The notes: a model not told the origin generated them from the letters alone. A stretch of DNA of 64,000 nt from Nevskia soli DSM 19509 (GCF_000711955.1 NZ_JONR01000008.1:62001-126000), one strand, 5' to 3'; counted from the stretch's first letter, positions 1 through 9,327 are shown. Translations and numbers: made by a program.

Positions 1-1842
1 GAGGCCGGCAAGGTGGAGCTGCAGCCCGAGCCGGTGCGCATCGCCCGCGCCGTCGACGAGATGCTCAAGACCTTCCAGCCGCTGGCGGAGCAGAAGGCGC
101 TCGACTTCACCATCACCATCGAGCCGGGCACGCCGGAGCGGCTGGAAACCGATGCGCAGCGGCTCGGCCAGATCCTCAAGAACCTGCTGTCCAACGCGAT
201 GAAGTTCACCGACAAGGGCGCGGTCTCCCTGCGCGTGTTTGCGGGAGGGGCGGGCACGGTGTCGTTCGCGGTGCGCGACAGCGGCATCGGCATCGCGCCG
301 CACCAGCAGGAGATCATCTTCGAAGCCTTCCGCCAGGCCGACGGCAGCACCCACCGCAAATACGGCGGCACCGGCCTGGGCCTGTCCATCTCGAAAGACC
401 TGGCTTTGCTGCTCGGTGGCGACATCACCGTGCAGAGCAAGCCGGGCGAGGGCAGCGTGTTCACCCTGACTTTGCCGGTGACCTACGCCGCTGCCGCACC
501 GGCCGCCGACGAGGCGGCGCCCGCGCCCGCTTCGCTTCCGTCGCCGCCGGACCGCACCGGCCACTACGCGCCGTTGCCCGCCTCGCCGCGGCCGGGTGCG
601 CCGGCACTGATGCCGACCGCCACGGAAGACGACCGCGAGCAGCTGAACGCGGAGCGCCGCCTGGTGCTGGTGATCGAGGACGATGTGCGCTTCGCCATGA
701 TCCTGCGCGACCTCGCCCGCGAACTGGGCTTCCAGTGCGTGGTGACGCATACCGCCAACGAGGGCCTGGTGGCGGCAGGCAGCTACCGTCCCAGCGCCAT
801 CCTGCTCGACATGAACCTGCCGGATCACTCCGGCCTCGGTGTGCTCGACCAGCTCAAGCGCAATCCCCATACCCGCCATATCCCGGTGCATGTGATCTCG
901 GTGGCGGACTACATGCAGGAAGCGATGGAGCTCGGCGCCGTGGGCTATGCCCTCAAGCCGGTCAAGCGCGAGCAACTGGTCGAAGCCTTCCAGCGGCTCG
1001 AGGCCAAATTCTCGCAGGCGCTGCGGCGCGTGCTGGTGGTGGAGGACGACGCGCGCCAGGGCGAGAGCATGCGCCAGCTGCTGGGCAGCGGCGACGTGCA
1101 GATCACCCTGGTGGAAAGCGCGGGCGCGGCCCTGGTCGAGTTGCAGGCCAACACCTTCGATTGCGTGGTGATGGACCTCAACCTGCCGGACCTGAGCGGC
1201 TACGAGCTGCTGGAAAAGATGGCCGGGCAGGACGAGGTCTCGTTCCCGCCGGTGATCGTCTACACCGGCCGCTCGCTGACCCGCGACGAGGAGCTGAAAC
1301 TGCAGCGCTATTCCCGCGCCATCATCATCAAGGATGCGCGCTCGCCCGAGCGCCTGCTCGACGAGGTGACGCTGTTCATCCACCAGGTGGAGTCGAAGCT
1401 GCCGGCGGAAAGCCAGCGCATGCTCAAGGCGGCGCGCGCGCGCGAATCGACCATGGAAGGGCGGCGCATCCTGGTGGTGGAGGACGATGTGCGCAACATC
1501 TTCGCCCTGTCCAGCGTGTTCGAGCCCAAGGGGGCCAAGATCGAGATCGCGCGCAACGGCCGCGAGGCGATCGAGGCGCTGACGCGCAGCGCGGCGCAGC
1601 CGGACAAGGCCATCGACCTGGTGCTGATGGACATCATGATGCCGGAGATGGACGGCTTCACCGCCATGCGAGAGATCCGCAAGAACCCGGAGTGGAAGCG
1701 CCTGCCGATCATCGCCCTCACCGCCAAGGCGATGCGCGACGACCAGGAGAAATGCCTCGCCGCCGGTGCCAACGACTACATCGCCAAGCCGCTGGACGTG
1801 GAGAAACTGCTGTCCCTGGTACGCGTCTGGATGCCTAAATAA
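1..1842 (+). CDS. Hybrid sensor histidine kinase, HATPase plus three receiver domains (5' end outside window)
   Basis: The frame is open from the first base, so the N-terminal sensor and most of the dimerisation domain lie outside the window. In window codons, 1-160 form the HATPase_c domain, with an N box (NLLSNAMKF) and G boxes (DSGIGI, GGTGLGLSI). Three receiver domains follow, with predicted phospho-acceptor aspartates at codons 270 (LLDMNLPD), 392 (VMDLNLPD) and 544 (LMDIMMPEMDG). Receiver 3 keeps the TAKAM and KPLD signatures. Receiver 2 has an unusual IIIKDA segment. The CheR gene begins 3 bp after the stop codon, and CheB and a second kinase follow, which suggests a multi-input phosphorelay. 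No DNA-binding output domain is present. Confidence 0.93.
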   Translation, partial: EAGKVELQPEPVRIARAVDEMLKTFQPLAEQKALDFTITIEPGTPERLETDAQRLGQILKNLLSNAMKFTDKGAVSLRVFAGGAGTVSFAVRDSGIGIAPHQQEIIFEAFRQADGSTHRKYGGTGLGLSISKDLALLLGGDITVQSKPGEGSVFTLTLPVTYAAAAPAADEAAPAPASLPSPPDRTGHYAPLPASPRPGAPALMPTATEDDREQLNAERRLVLVIEDDVRFAMILRDLARELGFQCVVTHTANEGLVAAGSYRPSAILLDMNLPDHSGLGVLDQLKRNPHTRHIPVHVISVADYMQEAMELGAVGYALKPVKREQLVEAFQRLEAKFSQALRRVLVVEDDARQGESMRQLLGSGDVQITLVESAGAALVELQANTFDCVVMDLNLPDLSGYELLEKMAGQDEVSFPPVIVYTGRSLTRDEELKLQRYSRAIIIKDARSPERLLDEVTLFIHQVESKLPAESQRMLKAARARESTMEGRRILVVEDDVRNIFALSSVFEPKGAKIEIARNGREAIEALTRSAAQPDKAIDLVLMDIMMPEMDGFTAMREIRKNPEWKRLPIIALTAKAMRDDQEKCLAAGANDYIAKPLDVEKLLSLVRVWMPK

Positions 1843-1845
1843 TCC

Positions 1846-2682
1846 ATGAGCGACGCCGACGACCAGGCTTTCGATATCGAGCTCAAGCTGCTCGTCGATG
1901 CCATCTTCCTGCGCTACCACTACGACTTCCGCGGCTATGCCCAGGCCTCGCTGAAGCGGCGCCTGACGGTGGCGCGGGACCGCTTCGGTTGCCGCAGCCT
2001 GTCGCAGTTGCAGGACAAGGTGCTGCACGACCCGGCGACCTTTCCGGCGCTGCTGGACTATCTCACCGTGCAGGTCAGCGAGATGTTCCGCGACCCCGCC
2101 TACTTCCTGGCCCTGCGCGAGAAGATCGTGCCGCTGCTGCGCACCTATCCCTCGCTGAAGTTCTGGGTAGCCGGATGCAGCACCGGCGAAGAGGTCTACT
2201 CGCTGGCGATCCTGCTGCGCGAGGAGGGCCTGCTGTCGCGCAGCCTGATCTACGCCACCGACATCAACAGCCATGCCCTGGCCAAGGCCGAGGCCGGCGT
2301 CTTCGAGATCGACCGCATCCCCGGCTTCACCGAGAACCATCGCCGTTCCGGCGCGCGTTCCTCGCTGTCCGACTACTACACCGCCGCCTACGGCCGCGCG
2401 GTGTTCGACAAGTCCCTGCGCAAGCACATCGTCTTCTCCGACCACAGCCTGGCCACCGACAGCGTCTTCGCCGAGGTGCAGCTGGTGTCCTGCCGCAACG
2501 TGTTGATCTATTTCAACCGTGAACTGCAGGACCGCGCCGTCGGGCTGTTCCACGAGGCGCTGTGCCGCAAGGGCTTCCTCGGCATCGGCTCCAAGGAATC
2601 GCTGCGCTTCTCCCGGCACGCGGGTTCCTTCGTCGACCGCGTGCGCGAGGACCGCATCTACCAGAAGGCGGATCAGCCGTGA
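1846..2682 (+). CDS. cheR: CheR-family protein-glutamate O-methyltransferase
   Basis: 278 aa. The N-terminal helical CheR domain (YDFRGYAQASLKRRL) is followed by a SAM-binding methyltransferase domain with FRDPAYF, the SAM loop WVAGCSTGEEVYSLAI and the CRNVLIYFN motif typical of CheR. The family methylates glutamates of chemoreceptors. No receptor gene is visible here, and clusters of this make-up usually serve hybrid-kinase signalling rather than flagellar chemotaxis (inference). The start is ATG, 3 bp after the kinase stop. The stop TGA overlaps the GTG start of cheB, so the two are probably translationally coupled. Confidence 0.93.
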   Translation: MSDADDQAFDIELKLLVDAIFLRYHYDFRGYAQASLKRRLTVARDRFGCRSLSQLQDKVLHDPATFPALLDYLTVQVSEMFRDPAYFLALREKIVPLLRTYPSLKFWVAGCSTGEEVYSLAILLREEGLLSRSLIYATDINSHALAKAEAGVFEIDRIPGFTENHRRSGARSSLSDYYTAAYGRAVFDKSLRKHIVFSDHSLATDSVFAEVQLVSCRNVLIYFNRELQDRAVGLFHEALCRKGFLGIGSKESLRFSRHAGSFVDRVREDRIYQKADQP

Positions 2683-3275
2683 TCGCGCTGCCCGGTAATA
2701 TCGAGAACATCGACGGCATCGTCATCGGCGCATCCGCCGGCGGCGTCGAGGCCATGTCGGCGATCCTGCCGGCCTTGCCGGCGAGGTTGCGTGCCGCGGT
2801 GTTCGTGGTGCTGCACCTGCCGCGCGAACGGCCCAGCCTGCTGGTCGATATCTTCAGCCACAAGTGCGCGCTGCCGGTGCGCGAGGCACAGGACAAGGAG
2901 CCGGTCGAGCCGGGCACCATCTACTTCGCGCCGCCCGACTACCACCTGCTGCTTGACGCCGGCCCCAGCCTGTCGCTCTCCGCCGACGAGCTGGTGCATT
3001 ATTCGCGCCCCTCCATCGACGTGCTGTTCGAGTCGGCGGCGGACCAGTACGGCGCGCGCCTGCTCGGCATCATCCTCACCGGCGGCAACCGGGACGGCGC
3101 CGCCGGCCTGGCGGCAGTGCGTCGCCGCGGCGGCGTGACATTGGTGCAGGAACCCGGCGAGGCACAGGTACCGCTGATGCCGGAATCGGCGCTGAAGGAA
3201 GGGCCGGTGGATTTCGTGCTGCCGCTCGAACGCATCGCCGCGCTGTTGCGCACCCTGGCGGGAAGGATGGAGTGA
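2679..3275 (+). CDS. cheB: CheB-type protein-glutamate methylesterase, catalytic domain only
   Basis: 198 aa from a GTG start inside the cheR stop region (GTGA overlap). This is a stand-alone CheB catalytic domain with no N-terminal receiver. The predicted catalytic residues are Ser19 (GASAGG), His46 (VVLHLP) and Asp139 (LTGGNRDG, where classical CheB has TGMGxDG). Without a receiver domain, control must come from partner proteins, plausibly the flanking kinases. The reading frame also extends upstream to 2562, but that part lies over cheR and is not expected to be translated. The end overlaps the next gene by 4 bp. Confidence 0.92.
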   Translation: MIALPGNIENIDGIVIGASAGGVEAMSAILPALPARLRAAVFVVLHLPRERPSLLVDIFSHKCALPVREAQDKEPVEPGTIYFAPPDYHLLLDAGPSLSLSADELVHYSRPSIDVLFESAADQYGARLLGIILTGGNRDGAAGLAAVRRRGGVTLVQEPGEAQVPLMPESALKEGPVDFVLPLERIAALLRTLAGRME

Positions 3276-4438
3276 TGAATGAACCATTGCGCGGGAGCGA
3301 TGGGTTCCCGCAGACTGGCGCACCCATGCAGACCCGAGTGAAATGCCTGCTGGTCGACGACCTGGAAGAGAACCTTCTGGCGTTGTCGGCCCTGTTGCGG
3401 CTGGACGACGTCGAGCTGCTCCTGGCCCGTTCCGGCGCCGAGGCGCTGGAACTGCTGCTGGTGCACGACGTGGCCCTGGCCCTGCTCGACGTGCAGATGC
3501 CGGACATGGACGGCTTCCAGCTCGCCGAGCTGATGCGCGGCAGCGACCGCACCCGCCATGTGCCGATCATCTTCGTCACCGCCGGCGCGCGCGACCAGCA
3601 CCGCCTGTTCAAGGGTTACGAGAGCGGCGCGGTGGATTTCCTGTACAAGCCGATCGATGCCCACATCCTGCTCAACAAGGCCAATGTCTTCTTCCAGCTG
3701 TTCCGGCAGAAGCAGCAGCTGGCGCGGGAACTGGAGGAGCGCACCGAGACGCTGCATCTCAACGAGATGTTCATGGCGGTGCTGGGGCACGACTTGCGCA
3801 ATCCGCTGACCGCGGTGCTGGGCTTCGCCAAGGTATTGCAGCAGCGCGGCGGCGACGAAGCGGTGCAGAAGATCGGCACGCGCATCCTCTCCAGCGGCGA
3901 GCGCATGCAGCGCATGATCGAGGATGTGCTCGACCTGGCGCGCGCGCGGCTGGCCGGCGGCATCGTCATCCGGCCCAGCGCCGCCGACCTCGGCGCCCTG
4001 GTGTCGCGCGTGGTGCAGGAGCACCAGGCCGCCTTTCCCGGGCACCGCATCGACATGACCCAGGTCGGCAACCTCTCCGGCGAGTGGGACGCCGACCGAC
4101 TGGCCCAGGTCGCTTCCAACCTGATCGGCAACGCCCTGCAGCACGGCGAGGGCAGCGAGCCGGTGCGCATCTCGCTCGATGGCTCCGCCGCCCGTCACGT
4201 GGTGCTGTCGGTGGCCAACGCCGGCGAGATTCCGTCCGATCTGTTGCCTTGCCTGTTCGATCCGTTCCACGGCGGCAAGCGCCGCATGGGCCGCAACGGC
4301 GGTCTCGGGCTGGGCCTGTACATCGTGCAGCAGATCGTCAGGGCGCACCGCGGCAACGTCGAAGTGCAGTCCGGCGGCGAATACGGCACGGTATTCCGCG
4401 TCAGCGTGCCGCGCGAAAGCTCCGCCGGCGCGCTGTAG
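3272..4438 (+). CDS. Response regulator-histidine kinase (REC-HisKA-HATPase)
   Basis: 388 aa from GTG 3272, or from ATG 3275. A receiver domain (about residues 23-140) carries its acceptor Asp73 in LLDVQMPDMDG and the lysine in YKPID. A short coiled segment leads to a HisKA domain with His173 (LGHDLRNPLTAVLG). The HATPase_c domain (about 260-385) has NLIGNALQHG and GGLGLGLYIVQQI. There are no membrane segments, so it is cytoplasmic. It is the last of four overlapping genes with the hybrid kinase, CheR and CheB. Such REC-kinases often act as the internal relay of the cluster (inference). Confidence 0.92.
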   Translation: MMNEPLRGSDGFPQTGAPMQTRVKCLLVDDLEENLLALSALLRLDDVELLLARSGAEALELLLVHDVALALLDVQMPDMDGFQLAELMRGSDRTRHVPIIFVTAGARDQHRLFKGYESGAVDFLYKPIDAHILLNKANVFFQLFRQKQQLARELEERTETLHLNEMFMAVLGHDLRNPLTAVLGFAKVLQQRGGDEAVQKIGTRILSSGERMQRMIEDVLDLARARLAGGIVIRPSAADLGALVSRVVQEHQAAFPGHRIDMTQVGNLSGEWDADRLAQVASNLIGNALQHGEGSEPVRISLDGSAARHVVLSVANAGEIPSDLLPCLFDPFHGGKRRMGRNGGLGLGLYIVQQIVRAHRGNVEVQSGGEYGTVFRVSVPRESSAGAL

Positions 4439-4457
4439 GAGGCGCCCGCAGCTGCTC

Positions 4458-5078
4458 CTAGTGAGCGGCCGCCGGCATGAAATGCAGCAGCAACAGGTGC
4501 GCCGGCACGTACAGGACCAGTGGGTAGCCGATCAGCGCCACCAGCAGCCAGGCCCAGGCCGGCATCCATTGCTGTGGTGCGCTATCCGACAGGCCGTACA
4601 CATAATTGATGTTGACCGGTTTCACGCCGGGCCGGTCCGAGGGCGGCGGCATCAGGAAATAGCAGACCAGCACGAGTACGGTGGACAGCGCGGTCCAGAT
4701 CGGCAGGGCGCGCGGGTCATAGCCGCTGCGCAGCAGCAGGCCGATCAGCAATAGCGGCAGCCACCCATGGAACAGCGACAGCCCGCGCAGCAGCAGGGAG
4801 CGCCGCCTGTCGAACATGTAATCGGTCATGCCGCTGGCGCGGCCGCCGACGAGCCGGACGATGAAATCCAGCAGCCAGTAGACCTGCGGGATGAGGATGC
4901 CGGTGGCGGCGATGGACAGCAGCAGCGGGTCATCCAGCCACAATCCGCCCAGCGTCAGGAACAAGGCCAGGTCGCAGAAATAGAGGAAATTGGTGGGGCC
5001 GTAATTGCGCAGGTAGACGGGTACCAGCACAGCCATGAACGCGGTGTAGGCCAGCTTCACCGCAAGCAGGAAAACCAT
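4458..5078 (-). CDS. Polytopic membrane protein of unknown function
   Basis: 206 aa with about six or seven hydrophobic segments (for example VKLAYTAFMAVLVPVYL, LYFCDLALFLTLGGL and the C-terminal WAWLLVALIGYPLVL). Short polar loops contain RNYGPTNFLYFCD and a Pro-rich stretch near residue 150. No catalytic or transporter motif is recognised. The gene converges on the signalling operon, with only about 20 bp between the stop codons. The function is unknown; the call rests on the open frame and the strong, consistent hydrophobic pattern. Confidence 0.75.
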   Translation of the reverse strand: MVFLLAVKLAYTAFMAVLVPVYLRNYGPTNFLYFCDLALFLTLGGLWLDDPLLLSIAATGILIPQVYWLLDFIVRLVGGRASGMTDYMFDRRRSLLLRGLSLFHGWLPLLLIGLLLRSGYDPRALPIWTALSTVLVLVCYFLMPPPSDRPGVKPVNINYVYGLSDSAPQQWMPAWAWLLVALIGYPLVLYVPAHLLLLHFMPAAAH

Positions 5079-5229
5079 CCGGTCAACGCTCCCTGATTCG
5101 AATTATTCGCACCCGTCTATGGTGCGGGCATTGTCCGCGAAGGGCAATGCCAGGGCAGCAAACAACGCGGCCGAAGCGGCAACCCGATGGCCCCGGGCGC
5201 CGGCTTCGACCGTTTTCAACTCTGGCAGC

Positions 5230-5433
5230 TCAGGCTGCGATGCGGTCCGGCAGTCCTTCGACGAGGCGCTCGAGGGCGGTCAGCAGGCGTTCCTGCGCCT
5301 GCAGCACTTCACGGAACTGCGGATTGACGGGATGCAGGGCGCCATCCCAGTGCAGGCACTCGCGGCTGGCGGCGATGTGCGCGAGGTGCTGACTGATCAT
5401 CTGGCTTCTGCGGGCGAATTTGTCTGCGGTCAT
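5230..5433 (-). CDS. Small hypothetical protein
   Basis: 67 aa, mostly helical and charged, with no signal peptide or membrane segment. The ATG is preceded at good spacing by a GAGGACGGAG ribosome-binding site, which supports translation. The C-terminal half (FREVLQAQERLLTALERLVEG) looks like an amphipathic helix or coiled coil. The opposite strand has a longer open frame (5119-5520), judged to be a shadow because its composition is unlike a folded protein. The function is unknown. Confidence 0.55.
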   Translation of the reverse strand: MTADKFARRSQMISQHLAHIAASRECLHWDGALHPVNPQFREVLQAQERLLTALERLVEGLPDRIAA

Positions 5434-5475
5434 TGCGGGACTCCGTCCTCTTTGAAGTCGTTGGGGGAAATGTTT

Positions 5476-5937
5476 CTACTGTTTGCTGCCGGGAGAAAAC
5501 GTGGTGGCATAGATGCATAGCGTCAACATGGTCAGCGCCATCAGTACGCTGGTGAATACCGAGGGCTTGCCCGCGGCAGTGTCGCCATCGCCATCCATGA
5601 ACTTGAGCAGGACCCTGCGGGCCTTGTCATGGGCGCCGTGCCGGCTGCCGCTGGATGAAGCTGTGAAGTCTTCCGAGGACGGCCACGCCACCGATACCGG
5701 CTTGCCGTCGCATTCGGCGATGACGCCGCCGCCACCGCCATAGACGTGGCTGATGGAGCAGGGCGCCACGCCCTTGATCGTGCTCTTTGGCGCTGGGCCG
5801 CCGCCCTGGCCGATCGACACCGGCCCGGCTGAGGCGACCCGTACCGGCGGACTGCTCCGCGCCTTGACCGGGTCGGCATAGACCAGTTCATAGGCGCTGC
5901 CCTGGGGCAGATTGATGTCGGTCGAGTGAATGATCAT
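5476..5937 (-). CDS. Hypothetical protein with C-terminal membrane anchor
   Basis: 153 aa from the ATG at 5937 (MIIHSTDINLP); an upstream in-frame ATG at 5979 would add 14 residues. The middle is rich in Gly/Pro/Ser (GGGGGV near residue 85). The only hydrophobic segment is at the extreme C terminus (VFTSVLMALTMLTLCIYATT), so the protein looks tail-anchored with a cytoplasmic N-terminal part. No family was recognised. It lies in the same orientation as the 67-aa gene downstream and may be co-transcribed with it. Confidence 0.6.
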   Translation of the reverse strand: MIIHSTDINLPQGSAYELVYADPVKARSSPPVRVASAGPVSIGQGGGPAPKSTIKGVAPCSISHVYGGGGGVIAECDGKPVSVAWPSSEDFTASSSGSRHGAHDKARRVLLKFMDGDGDTAAGKPSVFTSVLMALTMLTLCIYATTFSPGSKQ

Positions 5938-6290
5938 GGTTGAACCCCTGAAACCGTCCGTGGCGAAGCAGGATTCCAAAAACCGCTACAGCACCTTCCC
6001 GGGGTGGAGCGGCATCTCCGGCCGTCCGCACCGCGCGGTGTGGTTATATCGATTGCGAATCCCGTGCCAGCGGAGCCGGTCTCGGCGCGCCGGATTTTTT
6101 ACTTGTTATTCAGTCTTTTATCGGAGACCGACCGGCAGGTGCACGGAGCCTGCGTCGGTGCGGCGATGGCGCACCATGTAAATCTTGCCGGCAGTCGTGT
6201 AATGGCGGCGCGGCGCTTGCCGGTCATGGACCGAGCGCCTATCTGCCTGCCGCGCCGCCCATCGATCTGTCCGGCGTCCTGTCTGCCGCC
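5938..6290. other. Intergenic region, no gene seen
   Basis: About 350 bp between the start of the tail-anchored protein gene and the end of the sorbosone dehydrogenase gene. It includes an AT-rich patch around 6095-6125 (ttttttacttgttattcag) that could hold a promoter for the minus-strand gene, but no clear -35/-10 pair was identified. Short open frames here have no ribosome-binding site and no recognisable product. Confidence 0.5.
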
Positions 6291-7949
6291 CTATTTTCCG
6301 GTGTAGTCGACGCGCCAGATCGAGTTCGAGCCGTCGTCCGTCACCAGCAGCGCGCCGTCCGGCGCGGTGGTGACGCCCACCGGACGTCCCCAGACCTGGC
6401 CGTTGGGCAGGACGAAGCCGGTGAGGAAATCCTGGTATTCGCCGCCAGCCTTGCCGGTCTGGTGCAGCGGGATGCGGATCACTTCGTAGCCGGCGCGCAC
6501 CGACTTGTTCCAGGAGCCGTGCTCGGAGGCGAACAGGTCGCCGGCGTAATCCTTGGGGAAGCGCTGGCCCTGGTAGAAGGCGATCTGCAGCGAGGCGTTG
6601 TGCGGCTGCAGCAGCACGTCGGGCACGATGGCCTTGGCCTTCAACTCGGGATGCTTGCCCTCATGGCGCGGGTCCTGATGGCTGCCGAGATACCACCAGG
6701 GCCAGCCGTAGAAACCGCCTTCGCGCACCGAGGTGATGTAGTCGGGCACGAGATTGTCGCCGAGGCCGTCGCGTTCGTTGACCGTGCACCAGAGCTGGCC
6801 GCTGGCGGGATCGATGGCGATGCCGGAGGGGTTGCGGATGCCGGAGGCGTGGACGCGCATGTGCGCACCGTCTGGATCGAAGGCGAGGATATTGGCGCGG
6901 TTCTTTTCGCCCGGCGTGGTGTCCGGATCGTCGACATTGGAAGCGGAGCCGACGGCGGCGTACAGCGTCTTGCCGTCGCGCGAGAATTGCAGGTCGCGGG
7001 TCCAGTGGCCACCGCCGTGCGGCAGGTCGGCGATGCGCTCCGGCGGGCCGCTGGCTTGCAGATCGCCGCTGCTGTAGGGGAAACGCAGGATGGCATCGGT
7101 GTCGCCGACGTAGAGCCACTTCGGATCCGGCCCGGCGGGATAGAAGGCGATGCCGTAGGGGCGGCTCAGCCCGGCCGCGAAAATCCCGGAGCGTTCCGGC
7201 TTGCCATCCGCCGTCAGGCCGCGGAACACGTGGATGCGGCCGGCGCTGCTCTCGGCGACGAAGACGTCGCCGTTGGGCGCGACGTGGATCACGCGCGGCG
7301 TGGCGAGGCCGTCGGCATACAGGTTCACCTTGAAGCCGGCGGGCGCCTGCGGCAGGACGCCGTCCGGGCGCGGCACGATGCTCGCGGAGTTGCCGGCGGA
7401 GCTGGTGGCGTAGGGCGCGGGCAGGTCGGCCAGGGTGATCTTGCGCGTGGTGCCCGGCACTTCGTAGCGGAAGTCGGTGAACGGCGCCTGCGGCGGCGGC
7501 GCGTCGATGGCTGCGGCGGATGTGGTGGGTGCGGCGACGACGATAGCCGCGGTCGGCAGCGTCTTCAGGTAGCTGACGAGTTGCCAGCGCTGTTCCCCGC
7601 TCAAGGAGCCCCAGGCGGGCATGCCGCTGTCGACGGCGCCGTTGGTGATGAACCAGAACACCTCGCCATCCGTGGCCTGCTGCGTGGCGCCGTGCGCCAG
7701 CGCCGGGATGTTGCCGCTGCCTTCGGCGTTGCGGCCATGGCAGCCGGCGCAGTTCGTTGCGAAGAGGGCGCCGCCGGCGGTGGCCGCGGCGGCCTGGCCG
7801 CTGTAGGGATTGGCGAGCCTGGCGGCGGTGGCCGGTGCGTTGTGGAAGGACGGCTGCTCCGCGGCGAGGCAGGGCACGGAAAGAAGCGTGAGGGTAGAGA
7901 GCAACAACACCGCCAGGAAACGCGGCGGTACGGGATAGGGCCTGGCCAA
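6291..7949 (-). CDS. Cytochrome c / PQQ-type sorbosone (sugar) dehydrogenase fusion
   Basis: 552 aa from a TTG at 7949, which has a TGGAGG site 6 nt upstream and yields a clean signal peptide (FLAVLLLSTLTLLSVPCLA). A longer frame to ATG 8033 adds a Pro/Gly-rich leader that does not look like a secretion signal. After export, a monohaem cytochrome c domain (CAGCH at residues 67-71, with a later Met as probable axial ligand) precedes a beta-propeller like PQQ-dependent L-sorbosone or glucose dehydrogenases (GVLPQAPAGF start, YGIAFYPAG, EHGSWN, RPVGV). The predicted role is periplasmic oxidation of an aldose or similar compound with electron transfer to the haem. No PQQ biosynthesis genes are in the window. 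Confidence 0.88.
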   Translation of the reverse strand: MARPYPVPPRFLAVLLLSTLTLLSVPCLAAEQPSFHNAPATAARLANPYSGQAAAATAGGALFATNCAGCHGRNAEGSGNIPALAHGATQQATDGEVFWFITNGAVDSGMPAWGSLSGEQRWQLVSYLKTLPTAAIVVAAPTTSAAAIDAPPPQAPFTDFRYEVPGTTRKITLADLPAPYATSSAGNSASIVPRPDGVLPQAPAGFKVNLYADGLATPRVIHVAPNGDVFVAESSAGRIHVFRGLTADGKPERSGIFAAGLSRPYGIAFYPAGPDPKWLYVGDTDAILRFPYSSGDLQASGPPERIADLPHGGGHWTRDLQFSRDGKTLYAAVGSASNVDDPDTTPGEKNRANILAFDPDGAHMRVHASGIRNPSGIAIDPASGQLWCTVNERDGLGDNLVPDYITSVREGGFYGWPWWYLGSHQDPRHEGKHPELKAKAIVPDVLLQPHNASLQIAFYQGQRFPKDYAGDLFASEHGSWNKSVRAGYEVIRIPLHQTGKAGGEYQDFLTGFVLPNGQVWGRPVGVTTAPDGALLVTDDGSNSIWRVDYTGK

Positions 7950-8351
7950 AGCATGCCTCCATGCAGTGCGCGGAAACGGGAACAACACTCCGCGGGGCCC
8001 GGCCGATGGGGAGCCACCAGCCTGGCCCCCCAAGTTGGCTCCCGCGGTTTCCGCGGTTCGGCGCGGAGCATGCCATCAATGCCCGGCTTTTGTCCCGCAT
8101 TCCGTCGGTTGCGCAGGGTAAAGATAAGGCAAGGATCGTTTCTGGAATTCCGCGGTCATAGTCGCGCACCGGGACGGTGCGGTTCCGGGAACGGACGCGC
8201 AGCCCTGGGGCTCCGGCGCATGAGGTGCCGGAAACTGGAGCGTCATCCTGGAGCGCTGCCGGGGATGCAGACAAGGACAGTGCCGTGCCATCGCAGGCGC
8301 GGTCAGGGGCGGACGAGCAGTGCTGCCTTGCTGGCACGGAGGAGAGAGGCG
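7950..8351. promoter_or_regulatory. Divergent intergenic region
   Basis: About 400 bp between the minus-strand dehydrogenase and the plus-strand OmpW-like gene. It must hold promoters for both. An AT-richer patch near 8110-8150 (aagataaggcaaggatcg) is the most likely location. No operator or hairpin stands out. The long frames crossing it on both strands are GC-rich shadows. Confidence 0.4.
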
Positions 8352-9191
8352 ATGAAGGGAGTCATGGGGCGGCTGTGCACGGCGCTGGCGCTGGCCGCGG
8401 TCTGCGGCGGTGCGCGGGCGGCGCAGGCGGGCGACAACGTCGTCCAGTTCGGCTGGCTGCACCTGATGCCGAACTCGGACAGCACGCCGCTGCATACCGA
8501 ACTCAAGCCCAGCCTGATCGGTACCCTGGCGGGCGTGCAAAGCTCGTTCGACTCGCCGGGTACCTCGGCCAGGGTGGGGGCGGCCGATACTGTGGCGCTG
8601 ATCACCACGCATTTCCTGACGCAGCATTTCGCCGTGCAGTTCGTCGGCGGCGTGCCGGCGCGGGTCGATATCTCCGGCGCCGGCCTGGTCAAGCCGACCG
8701 GCCTGCTCGGCAATTTCCTCAACGTGGACCTGGGCGCGCCGCAGAACAATCCCCTGGTATCGGTGCAGGAATGGACCCCGGTGGCTCTGCTGCAGTACTA
8801 CTTCGGCCGCCCTGCCGGCGTGTGGCATCCCTACCTTGGCCTGGGCGTCAGCTATGCCTGGTTCAGCGGCTACTCGGTCAACGGCGAGTTCAGGAAGAGC
8901 CTGGAATCGAACTTCGGCAATGTGTTGTCCCTGGCCACCGGGCACAGCGGGCCGACCTCGGTCAGCGCCTCGGCCTCGCGCTCCTGGAATCCGGTCTACA
9001 ACGCCGGGCTGTCCTACGACATTTCCAGGCACTGGGGCATCGCCACCTCGCTGACCTACTCACCGCTGGCCAGTACCGCTACCATCAATGTGTCGGCGCA
9101 GGACGGCACCGTGTTGGCGAGCAGCAAGACGCGCCTGAGCCAGAACGCGCTGATCACGGCCTTGCTGGTCAATTACCGCTTTCACTTCTGA
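8352..9191 (+). CDS. OmpW-family outer membrane protein
   Basis: 279 aa. The start is ATG 8352, with GGAGAGAGG just upstream and a signal peptide (LCTALALAAVCGGARAAQA). The mature part shows the OmpW pattern: an opening strand (VVQFGWLHLMPNSDS), amphipathic strands throughout, LLQYYFG followed by HPYLGLGVSYAWFSGY, and a C-terminal strand ending in Phe (LLVNYRFHF), the usual outer-membrane insertion signal. It is longer than typical OmpW (about 210 aa) because of inserts around residues 45-60 and 165-200. OmpW proteins are 8-stranded barrels that pass small hydrophobic molecules; the substrate here is unknown. Confidence 0.88.
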   Translation: MKGVMGRLCTALALAAVCGGARAAQAGDNVVQFGWLHLMPNSDSTPLHTELKPSLIGTLAGVQSSFDSPGTSARVGAADTVALITTHFLTQHFAVQFVGGVPARVDISGAGLVKPTGLLGNFLNVDLGAPQNNPLVSVQEWTPVALLQYYFGRPAGVWHPYLGLGVSYAWFSGYSVNGEFRKSLESNFGNVLSLATGHSGPTSVSASASRSWNPVYNAGLSYDISRHWGIATSLTYSPLASTATINVSAQDGTVLASSKTRLSQNALITALLVNYRFHF

Positions 9192-9327
9192 GTGTCTGAA
9201 AGTCGCGTCAGGAACGCGGCGGCGAATCCCCGGTCCAAGGCTTAAGGGCGGGAACACGCCCGCTGAGTTCGAGCCGCCGTCGCCGCGGCAAGGCCATGCG
9301 CTCATGGTGCGACAAGGAGAAGGATAC

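Noticed and set aside
5119..5520. 133-aa plus-strand frame opposite the 67-aa protein
   Set aside because: The minus-strand 67-aa gene has a good ribosome-binding site; the plus frame has none and shows shadow composition.
6462..9191. 909-aa open frame covering the dehydrogenase region and the OmpW-like gene
   Set aside because: Only its last 279 codons (from 8352) have a signal peptide, ribosome-binding site and family pattern. The rest is antisense to the cytochrome-dehydrogenase and is a GC-rich shadow.
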